Shown here piece after piece: positions 56,546-64,000 of a DNA stretch of 64,000 nt. Source of the DNA: JBEHWX01 sp048498995. GTDB lineage: Bacteria > Bacteroidota > Ignavibacteria > OLB7. Made by a program: the position numbers and the translations under genes. The stretch's first letter is position 1; every line of letters starts with the position of its first letter. The stretch covers positions 1 to 64,000 of the forward strand of contig JBEHWX010000009.1 in NCBI GenBank assembly GCA_048498995.1. Direction: 5' to 3'. A model generated the notes under the pieces. It worked only from the letters and a program-made list of their open reading frames with translations, did no database searches and had not been told where the DNA came from.

Positions 56546-56986
56546 TTACCGTAACGTCCGCTCGAGATCGAAGTCGATCATCAGCACGGACTCATCGGAG
56601 TCCACGCCGCCGAGCGCGTTGTAGAGTCGTCGCGCGGGAGTGTTGTCGTGGCTGGTGAGGACCCACGCCCGCCGGCATCCGCGCTCCCTCCCACGCTCCA
56701 GCAGCGCGCCGAGCACCTGTTTGCCGATACCGCGGCCGTGATGCGTCGGCGCCACGCCGACCTCGTTCACCCAGAGCTCCGGCGGCTTGTCCGGATGGAA
56801 ATACTCGACGCCGGTCGCCATCCCGATCACCACATCATCCTCGATCGCCACGGCGATGATGTGACGTGGATCGGCGAGGAATGCCGCGCTCCAGCGAGGG
56901 TCCACCGGATTGTCGAAGACATCCTCGGCCACGCGCTCCAACGCGGAGGCGTCATCGGGACCGAGAATGCGGATGACGAGAGACAT
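56546..56986 (-). CDS. GNAT-family N-acetyltransferase (AAC(3)-I-like)
   Basis: The product has 146 residues. Motif A is VGVAPTHHGRGIGKQVLGALLERGRERG, and VLTSHDNTPARRLYNALGG is the C-terminal GNAT signature. It resembles AAC(3)-I-type proteins, but substrate specificity cannot be inferred. Confidence 0.9.
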   Translation of the reverse strand: MSLVIRILGPDDASALERVAEDVFDNPVDPRWSAAFLADPRHIIAVAIEDDVVIGMATGVEYFHPDKPPELWVNEVGVAPTHHGRGIGKQVLGALLERGRERGCRRAWVLTSHDNTPARRLYNALGGVDSDESVLMIDFDLERTLR

Positions 56987-57031
56987 GAGGATGATCCGTG
57001 CGATATATCGCGGATGTTCGAGCGCGAGCGA

Positions 57032-57583
57032 CTACTCTCCCTTGACCCAGCGATCGGTGCCGACGAGCGAATCGATGCGACGCTCCAGCTCGGTCAGGGG
57101 CGCGGGATAGATGATACCATTCGGGGAGCCGTCCGCGCCGAGGTCGATGCACCCCTGATAGTGCGTGATCTTCTTGCTCCGATCTCCGGACGTCACCGAG
57201 ACGATCGCGGTCGGGGCATCGGTCCTGTACGTCGGGCAGTCGGTAATGGTGCTGTCGTACGGGAGCGCGAAATATCCCGCGGCGTTGATGGCGCCGACAA
57301 GCTCCGCGATCCGCTCGCCGGAGAGCGTCACCTCCTGGCGGCCACCAACGGCGGTGAAGGCCATCCCCTGGAACTCGACCTTGCCGTCGCCGTGGATCGT
57401 GACGCGATACGCGGGACAGTGTCCGTAGCAGCGCGTCCGCTCCAGCGTCACGGAGTCGAAGCTGGCGATGGTGTCCCGCGATGGGCGCTGCGCCGCGTCG
57501 CCCGCGGACTGGGTACGGCAGGCCATGAATGCAAATGCCGTCGGCACCATGAGGCAGGCGAAGAGCGAGGCGTGGATCTTCAT
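57032..57583 (-). CDS. DUF6438-family secreted protein
   Basis: About 183 residues from the ATG giving MKIHASLFACLMV. The signal peptide ends near FMAC, so it may be a lipoprotein (Cys22). The mature protein has RTRCYGHCPAYRVTIHGDGKVEFQG, the C-x3-C-P-x-Y pattern of DUF6438, and a second Cys pair later (DCPTY, QGCIDLG). The family is common in Bacteroidota; function unknown. Confidence 0.85.
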   Translation of the reverse strand: MKIHASLFACLMVPTAFAFMACRTQSAGDAAQRPSRDTIASFDSVTLERTRCYGHCPAYRVTIHGDGKVEFQGMAFTAVGGRQEVTLSGERIAELVGAINAAGYFALPYDSTITDCPTYRTDAPTAIVSVTSGDRSKKITHYQGCIDLGADGSPNGIIYPAPLTELERRIDSLVGTDRWVKGE

Positions 57584-57701
57584 CACTGATCTTCCGTTTG
57601 TTGAATCGAAGCAGTCGTCGAGAACATCGTCCGGCGCGCGATCGGGAAGCGACGTCTGCTCCCGAGTATACGAACCGCGGACCGACGGCATCACCATCTT
57701 C

Positions 57702-58283
<582 letters not shown>

Positions 58284-58421
58284 GGTATGATCTCGTTCCT
58301 CCCGAATCAGGATGTCGTGACGCCGCGACGGGACGCAATTCCATGATAAGGATTGCTCCACGGATACGGAGCAGGGCCGGGATGTCCGCATGCATCGCGC
58401 CGGACCGTTCCCCCGATCATC

Positions 58422-59771
58422 TCACAGCACGGCTGCGGCCGTCGATCCGACGGCTCCCTCCATGTGGCCGGCAACGACGTGAATGTCGTCCGCGATGTCG
58501 CGGTAGTACACGTGGACGGTGTCGCGGCCGATCGGGAGCACCCAGGGCTTCCCCTGCGCCGCCGGAAGCCGGGTCGTTCCCGACGGTCCGATCGTCGTGG
58601 CGTACCAGGAGTTGTCGGCCACGCGAGACTTCGTCTGTGCCTGGGAGAGCGTGGTCTCTACCTTCTGGTTCAGCGACGCGGGAATATTGAGCTTCGGCAC
58701 GAGCATGCCCGTGGGGTCCAGTCCCATGAGGGTCCGGTATGCGCCGAGCATCGCGGTGGCGAGGTTGTCGTTGGTGCCACCGCTGGTCGAGAAGGCATGG
58801 ATGGCGACGGTCACGATGTTGCCGCTCGCGTCGCGGTAACAGGCGGCATAGCAGCAGCCGAGAACGAACGCGAAGCTGGGATCGCCCGCGGCCGTCGGAG
58901 CCTTCGAGCCGCTCTCCGGCCCGTTGAGGACCAGCGGTACCCAGGCGCCGGGGTCGTCCGAGCCGTGTGAACTGATCGTGAGCGCGCCGGGGATGATGTC
59001 GGTCCGGCTCCAGTTGCTCTTCCCCTGGTAGAGCTGTCCGCGGATCAGACCGTTCGGATCACGATAGATCACGAAGGGACCGTGGTAGGTATCCTCGCGG
59101 GTCGGATCGGAGAGGAGCAGCTTGCCGGGGAGCACGGCCGGATCGCCGGCGAGCGTATCGTCGGAGATCTTCGTGGCGCCCCACGGACCGCCGGCGATGC
59201 TCCAGAGATCCCAGAGGTGGTTGTCCGTGCCACGGTAGAAAACGTGCGTCTGATTCTCGGTGACCAGCACCACCGGATCACCCGCCGCGGCCATCGCGCC
59301 CGGGACCTGGCCGCCGGCGCCGCCGATCTTCACGAGATTCCAGAACGGACCAGCCGCGGTCGCGTCCCAGATATTCCCCGCGACATCGCGGAAGAAGCAG
59401 TGGAAGAATCCGCCGAAGTCCACCGCCGCCGGCGCTCCCGCCGCGGCCGGCGCGTTGGCCGCGCCACCGGGGCCGGTGACCGGCACCAGCGCCCATGCGC
59501 CTCCGGCATGGACCAGATCCTGGATGTGGTTGTTCACGTCGCGGTAGCAGGCGTGGAGCGCGCCGGCGACGAGCGCCGGGCGAACGTTGCCCGCCGCCTT
59601 CGGCGCAAGCGGCGCCGCGCCGCCAGCGCCGGTGAGCTGGAACGGGAGCCATTGCGGCGTCCCCGGCAGCCAGAGCGATTCCTGGATGTTGCCGTCGGCG
59701 CCGAAGGTGGAGAAGTGGAGCTCTTTGCTATCCCGAATGGCGGGTGGACCGGTCGTCGATCGAGACTTCAT
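58422..59771 (-). CDS. fucose-lectin-like beta-propeller protein
   Basis: The product has 449 residues and no signal peptide. Six or seven blades carry the pattern of fungal/bacterial fucose-specific lectins: HACYRDVNNHIQDL, HCFFRDVAGNIWDA, HVFYRGTDNHLWDL, FVIYRDPNGLIRGQ, AACYRDASGNIVTV, HVYYRDIADDIHVV. Each binds a sugar between blades in known lectins. Location is unclear without a signal peptide. Confidence 0.85.
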   Translation of the reverse strand: MKSRSTTGPPAIRDSKELHFSTFGADGNIQESLWLPGTPQWLPFQLTGAGGAAPLAPKAAGNVRPALVAGALHACYRDVNNHIQDLVHAGGAWALVPVTGPGGAANAPAAAGAPAAVDFGGFFHCFFRDVAGNIWDATAAGPFWNLVKIGGAGGQVPGAMAAAGDPVVLVTENQTHVFYRGTDNHLWDLWSIAGGPWGATKISDDTLAGDPAVLPGKLLLSDPTREDTYHGPFVIYRDPNGLIRGQLYQGKSNWSRTDIIPGALTISSHGSDDPGAWVPLVLNGPESGSKAPTAAGDPSFAFVLGCCYAACYRDASGNIVTVAIHAFSTSGGTNDNLATAMLGAYRTLMGLDPTGMLVPKLNIPASLNQKVETTLSQAQTKSRVADNSWYATTIGPSGTTRLPAAQGKPWVLPIGRDTVHVYYRDIADDIHVVAGHMEGAVGSTAAAVL

Positions 59772-59913
59772 GCGAGATGCGGTTCCGTTGATTGGGGGGA
59801 GCCAGACGGCCTCCGATGCCGCCGTGATTCGGTGTCGAGATCGTATCGGTCGCGTCGGCCGCGATGCTTCGTTTTCCGTGCCGACGCTTCCGGGCCGGAG
59901 CGTTGCGAGGTCC

Positions 59914-60234
59914 TCATTTCCCGACGAAGCGGAGCGCCTCGCGCGCCAGCGCCAGCCGGTCCTCTGTGGAATCCGGCTCCACCGCCAGCCACTCCTTCAT
60001 CAGCCGTCCATGCCCCGGATCGAAGCGGTGCCCCTGGCCGGCGGCCTCCAGCTCGTCGACGCGTCCCCTCGGGAGCTTCACCACGAATTGGCCGGCCGAG
60101 GAGACCATCGCGAAGATCTTCCCATCCACCTGAAGCGCGGAGGAGCCGAACCCGTTCTTCCCGCGGGAGCCGAGCGTGACGCGCGCGTCATCCACGAGCG
60201 CGGAGACGATGGCGTCGAAGTCGGTATCGTTCAT
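59914..60234 (-). CDS. TfoX/Sxy N-terminal-domain protein
   Basis: About 106 residues from the ATG giving MNDTDFDAIV. The core SRGKNGFGSSALQVDGKIFAMV then GHRFDPGHGRLMKEWLAV fits the TfoX_N fold. In other bacteria TfoX regulates competence; stand-alone domains like this are of unknown role. Confidence 0.85.
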   Translation of the reverse strand: MNDTDFDAIVSALVDDARVTLGSRGKNGFGSSALQVDGKIFAMVSSAGQFVVKLPRGRVDELEAAGQGHRFDPGHGRLMKEWLAVEPDSTEDRLALAREALRFVGK

Positions 60235-60326
60235 GTCGTTCTCCGATCGATGGGATTCGTGCGGACATCGTCGCGGGGCGGCGCGGACATCATCGTTCGG
60301 AAGCCCACGTACTGGCGCATGGAAGA

Positions 60327-60466
60327 GTGCACGCTGAAGACGCGCTCCATGCGGGCGGCCCCTTCCGGTGGCAAATGCGCTCACGCAGAAGACGTGCGGC
60401 TACCGTTCGCGTCGTCGGGATGGTTTGTCCGGCTGCCCTGGCGCGCGCTGACGACGTGCGGCTACC
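60327..60466. repeat. three degenerate REP-like hairpins
   Basis: Three decayed type A copies in reverse orientation (60327-60345; about 60377-60404; 60441-60466 with GACGACGTGC then GGCTACC) lie between the TfoX-like gene and the GNAT gene. Heads are altered (GGTAGCC). Confidence 0.65.
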
Positions 60467-60953
60467 GGTTCAGGCGGCGGACGAAGCTCGCGCCGTCGGG
60501 ACGCTCCGTCCATCCCGCTTTCTCGTAGAAGCCGCGCCGGTAGGATTCCCGGTCCCGGAAGTTGATCAGTTGAAGCCGCGAGCAGCCGCGGTCGCGCGCC
60601 TCACGCTCCACCGCTCCCAGCAGTCGCGTTCCGATGCCGTGCCCCCTTGCCTCCTCGACCAGAAAGAGCTCCGAGACGAATCCCTCCGGACCATCCATGA
60701 TCAGATAGGGAAGCCAGTGCACGGCGACATAGCCGACGAGTGCCTCCCCCTCGCGACCCGCGATGTGGATCGAGTGGCTGCCATCGGCGAGACAGAGCGC
60801 GAGCTCCCGGGCGATCATCTCGCGCAGATCCTCGGGACTCTTCCCTTCCAGCGCGGAGAAGCCGCCGACCGCGCGGATCAGCTCCGTCAGTCGCGGAGCA
60901 TCGGCCAGCGTGGCCCCGCGGATGGGAATCTCCGCATGCTCGATCATGGTCAC
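60462..60953 (-). CDS. GNAT-family N-acetyltransferase
   Basis: The product has 163 residues (start at 60953 or 60947). Motif A is LVEEARGHGIGTRLLGAVEREARDRG, followed by NFRDRESYRRGFYEKAGW. The acceptor is unknown. Its 3' end overlaps a degenerate REP element. Confidence 0.92.
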   Translation of the reverse strand: MTMIEHAEIPIRGATLADAPRLTELIRAVGGFSALEGKSPEDLREMIARELALCLADGSHSIHIAGREGEALVGYVAVHWLPYLIMDGPEGFVSELFLVEEARGHGIGTRLLGAVEREARDRGCSRLQLINFRDRESYRRGFYEKAGWTERPDGASFVRRLNR

Positions 60954-61014
60954 CTGGTTGATCTCCTCCGTGCGATGCGCGACCGACGCCGCGCGATGAT
61001 CTCGAGAGCGTCCA

Positions 61015-61764
61015 TCATGAAGCGTCCGGCGCCGTGATGCCCGCGTCGCCCTCCCGCGCGAGGCGGAGCAGACCGACGCCGACGCCGAAGAGCCAGACGA
61101 GGATCAGCAGGAGCGCCACCATCGAGAGCGCGATGCCGATCGTCGGCAGAAAGAGGCCGAGCCCCGCCAGGTTGCCGATGATGCCCGCGTAAGCGATCCA
61201 CGCGCCGAACGTCCGACGTCGGAGCATGGCGAATGAGAACATGGTGCCGGCGATCGACGAGAGCAGATACCCGACGTTGAACGCCGTTCCCTGCGTGGTC
61301 CACGCGCCGGGCCGGGCGGGGGCCATGGATGAGCCGAGATAGGATGTGAGCACCGCGTGCCCCGCGGCGATCAGCGTCTGACGCTCGGCATCGCTCGTCG
61401 CACCGGCGTACTGCCGGCTCAGCGTGAGGATCTCGAAGATCGGGCTCGACGCGATGTAGCAGGTGACGGCCACCAGGCCGAGCGCGATGGCGAGCGTGGT
61501 GAGCGACTCGTGCCCATGGCGCAGGGCGATGTACAATGCGACGAAGATGGGAATCAGCGTGATGTTCACCAGCAGCATCACCAGATCCAGATCCATCATG
61601 CCGGCGAACGGGTTCTTCCGGAAGAGCTCGAACCATGTGGTTACCGGGCTCCCGACCGGCGGCGGCCAGAGGATGAAGGTGATGATGCCGAGGAGGGTGA
61701 GCATGGCGGCGGCGAGCGCCGCGATCCCTCCGGTTCTGTGAAGGCCGGTCCAGCGTGCATCCAT
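61015..61764 (-). CDS. DUF4386-like membrane protein
   Basis: About 249 residues with six or seven transmembrane helices. Segments GIAALAAAMLTLLGIITFILW and FNVGYLLSSIAGTMFSFAML fit DUF4386-like proteins. The ATG at 61764 follows GGAG. Function unknown. Confidence 0.75.
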   Translation of the reverse strand: MDARWTGLHRTGGIAALAAAMLTLLGIITFILWPPPVGSPVTTWFELFRKNPFAGMMDLDLVMLLVNITLIPIFVALYIALRHGHESLTTLAIALGLVAVTCYIASSPIFEILTLSRQYAGATSDAERQTLIAAGHAVLTSYLGSSMAPARPGAWTTQGTAFNVGYLLSSIAGTMFSFAMLRRRTFGAWIAYAGIIGNLAGLGLFLPTIGIALSMVALLLILVWLFGVGVGLLRLAREGDAGITAPDAS

Positions 61765-61848
61765 GGTCGTGATCTCCGGTCGTGTGTGAGACATCCGTCC
61801 CCGCGTCACCCGTCATCACATCGATGGTCCGCCGGCCGGGCGTGGAGG

Positions 61849-62661
61849 CTATCCCCTCTCCTTCTCCGCCACCACGTATGCGTAGTCTCCGGTGTCCGAG
61901 CCGTATGCGCGCGCCATCTCCTCGAACCCGCCCGTCTCGATATCGGCGCGAAGCGCGTCGAGGCCGGCGCGCACCTCCTCGGGGGGCGCGTACAGGGCGA
62001 AGCTGGAGATGTTGGCGCGGAAGATCTCATTGAAGTAGAGCTCGGGACGTGCCTTGCCGGCGTAGAGGAACAGGTCCTGAAGGTCGGCCGGCACGTCGAA
62101 GGGAACGATCTCGCGGAGGGTGAATCCGGCGTCGGCGAGCGCGCCGAGCACCATCTCCCGGGAGGGCATCTGGAGCGTGGCATGCTCCATCATCACCGGG
62201 AAATACCGGTTGAGCCAGTAGCCCCGCATCTGATCGGGAAACGATGTGAAGATCACGAAGCGTCCGCCGCGCAGTGCCCGATGCACCTCGCGGAAGGGAG
62301 CCAGCAGATCGGGGAAGTGATGGATGGCGAGCGTGCAGATGGCGCCGTCGAACGTGCCGTCGGGAAACGGGAGTGCGTCGGCCGGCGCGAGCGTCCATGC
62401 GATCTCCGGGCTACGCGCGGCCGCTTTGTCGAGCATCTCGGATGAGATATCCACGCCGTGCCACCGGCCGTCGCGGGCGGCCATGGCGCAGGTGTAGTTC
62501 CCGGTGCCGCAGGCCAGATCGAGCAACGATGCGTCCTCGCGGAGCTCGACCAGGCGCGCGAGCGTGTCGACGATGGTGGGGTCGGCGCGGCGCGTGGCGC
62601 CGTAGGTCGTGCCGATGGTATCGTAGAGTGCCGGCATGCGTGATGCGTCCTTTGCGATCAT
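61849..62661 (-). CDS. class I SAM-dependent methyltransferase
   Basis: The product has 270 residues (or from 62637). Motif I is LLDLACGTGNYT, followed by VDISSEMLDKA and the post-motif FDGAICTLAIHHFPDL. A C-terminal helical extension may select the substrate, which is unknown. Confidence 0.93.
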   Translation of the reverse strand: MIAKDASRMPALYDTIGTTYGATRRADPTIVDTLARLVELREDASLLDLACGTGNYTCAMAARDGRWHGVDISSEMLDKAAARSPEIAWTLAPADALPFPDGTFDGAICTLAIHHFPDLLAPFREVHRALRGGRFVIFTSFPDQMRGYWLNRYFPVMMEHATLQMPSREMVLGALADAGFTLREIVPFDVPADLQDLFLYAGKARPELYFNEIFRANISSFALYAPPEEVRAGLDALRADIETGGFEEMARAYGSDTGDYAYVVAEKERG

Positions 62662-62722
62662 GGATGAGAAGAAGCGCCGTCCCCGGAGCCCGTACCCGAA
62701 ATCCCCAACTGGAGCTCGCGCC

Positions 62723-63169
62723 TCAATCGCTGTTGTTCCAGGTGAGCACGCCGAGCCGGGGATAGGGAGCCAGGTCCGCCGAGAGCGCCTCGCCGCCGTT
62801 GACGATTACCCGGACCCATGCCTCGTGCGACTCCGCCAGACGCTCGCGGTCGATCTCGATCGCGCCGTCCAGCCGCCACGCGGCGAGGATCCGCTCGATC
62901 GTTTCGGCATCCTCGGCGTCGAGGCCATGCACGGCGCCGGTCCGCAGATGCTTCGGTCCCTCGAAGTAGGCGGCGAGCTCCGTCTCCGGTGAGAGGAGGC
63001 GTCCGCCCGGGAGCTCGACATCGTTGGCCAGCGGAACGTAGATCCCCTCGAGCTCCGGCTGGAGGCAGAAGGTCCCACCGGTCTGGTTGGAGAAGATCAC
63101 GCCGCTCGGCCACTCGACGATCAGGCCGAGCCCGACGCTCCCGTGGAGTCGTACCACACCCTTCCCCAT
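62723..63169 (-). CDS. DUF6210-like hypothetical protein
   Basis: The product has 148 residues. EWPSGVIFSNQTGGTFCLQPELEGIYVPL is similar to what I know of DUF6210 proteins; the call is tentative. It lies 4 bp from the DUF3224 gene on the same strand, so probably co-transcribed. Confidence 0.65.
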   Translation of the reverse strand: MGKGVVRLHGSVGLGLIVEWPSGVIFSNQTGGTFCLQPELEGIYVPLANDVELPGGRLLSPETELAAYFEGPKHLRTGAVHGLDAEDAETIERILAAWRLDGAIEIDRERLAESHEAWVRVIVNGGEALSADLAPYPRLGVLTWNNSD

Positions 63170-63173
63170 CGGC

Positions 63174-63578
63174 TCAGTCCCGATCTCCGATGGTATACTC
63201 GAAGTCGTACGTATGCTTGCCGTCGACGATCTCGATGGCCATGGTGCCGGAAAGTCCCTCGAGCTCGTCGGTGCCGGAATCGGGGACGACGGTGATCGTC
63301 AGGCTCGGGGCGCCGCGGTCCATCAGGCCGGTATGCTGGAGCACGAACGCTCCGGAGCGGCCGTTCAGCGTGCCGCTCACCCGCTCGATGGCGACGTAGC
63401 CGGCCGAGCCCTTCACCGCCGTTCCGGCCGAGAGCATCTCTCCCCTGCTGGTGGCTTCCAGATCGCCGTGGAACTGCTTGTCGATCGACAGGCGTCCGAG
63501 AAGGGTTCCCTCGGTCTGATCGTGGAGTGGCTGCGGGGTCAGCTTCACTTCGAACGGGCCGCGTACGCGCGTGGTCAC
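63174..63578 (-). CDS. DUF3224-family protein
   Basis: About 134 residues from a GTG at 63578 preceded by AGGAGAACATC. The DUF3224 layout is visible: VRGPFEVKLTPQPLH, then GEMLSAGTAVKGSAGYVAIERVSGTLNGRSGAFVLQH and GTMAIEIVDGKHTYDFEY (allene-oxide-cyclase-like barrel). Function unknown. Confidence 0.9.
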   Translation of the reverse strand: MTTRVRGPFEVKLTPQPLHDQTEGTLLGRLSIDKQFHGDLEATSRGEMLSAGTAVKGSAGYVAIERVSGTLNGRSGAFVLQHTGLMDRGAPSLTITVVPDSGTDELEGLSGTMAIEIVDGKHTYDFEYTIGDRD

Positions 63579-63738
63579 GATGTTCTCCTGGTGCGTTAGA
63601 TGAGCGTGAGGGGCGCGACGTCGGACATCTCCACAGAGCATCTCGGCCGGGCGCGCCGTCGGGGGCCAAAGCTACGTGTTCGGTGGCGATTCACCGACGT
63701 CCCCGCTCGGCGGAAACGTGCGCGTCGGCACAGGACGC

Positions 63739-64000
63739 TCATCGGAGCAGTTGCGCGGGGGTATACGACTCCGGAATGGAGACGATCGGCTGCTCCAGCA
63801 TCACCTCCCCGCGACGGCGCGCCACGGCGCGCACGTAGCCGAGCGTGCGTCCGCGATCCTCCTCGACCGCCTGGATCTCGGCGTGGTTGTCGGGCGCGAC
63901 CGCGCGCTGCCAGTCGAGCCAGCGGAGCCACCCGTCCGGCATGCTGTCGGCCGTCTCGATCTCCACGATGCCGGTCCGCTCCCAGTGTCGTCGCCACCAT
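63739..64000 (-). CDS. SAM-dependent methyltransferase, C-terminal part (cut by window edge)
   Basis: The frame runs open to the window end. The visible C-terminus (WWRRHWERTGIVEIETAD, MPDGWLRWLDWQ, GRTLGYVRAVARRRG) matches the tail of a family of class I methyltransferases. The SAM-binding part lies outside the window. Confidence 0.75.
   Translation of the reverse strand, partial: WWRRHWERTGIVEIETADSMPDGWLRWLDWQRAVAPDNHAEIQAVEEDRGRTLGYVRAVARRRGEVMLEQPIVSIPESYTPAQLLR

Overview
The window is GC-rich bacterial DNA with short intergenic gaps and no rRNA or tRNA gene that I can see. A secreted beta-propeller protein (41169-43643) ends in a C-terminal domain of the kind used as a type IX secretion sorting signal. 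Together with the general gene content this points to the Bacteroidota/Chlorobiota (FCB) group, most likely a high-GC lineage of the Ignavibacteria/Kapabacteria kind. The phylum assignment is an inference; the only ribosomal marker here is rsmA.

Layout. 0-14 kb: a 16-bp minisatellite, a glutaredoxin, rsmA followed by a PAP2 phosphatase, a MoxR ATPase, a family 9 glycosyltransferase, a histone-deacetylase-like hydrolase, a DinB protein, an ECF sigma/anti-sigma pair and a NUDIX hydrolase. 14.4-21.6 kb: a compact type I restriction-modification operon, hsdM-hsdS-SIR2-hsdR, with a SIR2-domain protein in the slot that the anticodon nuclease prrC occupies in EcoprrI. 21.8-23.6 kb: an IS4-family element whose transposase carries three in-frame minisatellites. 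23.7-24.9 kb: a protein made of seven Myb/SANT-like repeats. 25-36.5 kb: a one-directional run of small metabolic and stress-type genes (AhpD-like, HIT, SRPBCC, GNAT, VOC, SDR, NTF2-like, uridine-kinase-like). 37-48.5 kb: an outer-membrane-type protein, two paralogous glycine-rich RRM proteins with similar leaders, an S1-like protein, the sorting-domain propeller protein, a SWIM zinc-finger protein and secreted proteins of unknown function.

48.7-57 kb is the most mobile part. It holds an AT-rich DUF262/DUF1524 (GmrSD-like) gene, a dense cluster of GTAG-headed hairpin repeats (REP/BIME-like) around a REP-associated tyrosine transposase (RAYT), and an IS3-family element. The IS3 copy has cleanly split an acetyltransferase gene, leaving a 3-bp target duplication. 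57-64 kb returns to small stress and metabolic genes plus a lectin-like propeller.

Themes. (1) Defence: the type I R-M/SIR2 operon and the GmrSD-like gene. (2) Repeats: REP elements in two stem types, paired head to head at near-constant spacing, and several 12-18-bp minisatellites, some inside genes. (3) Mobile DNA: IS4, IS3 and RAYT. The strongest candidates for something undescribed are the SIR2 effector built into a type I R-M operon and the RAYT/BIME system in this lineage.
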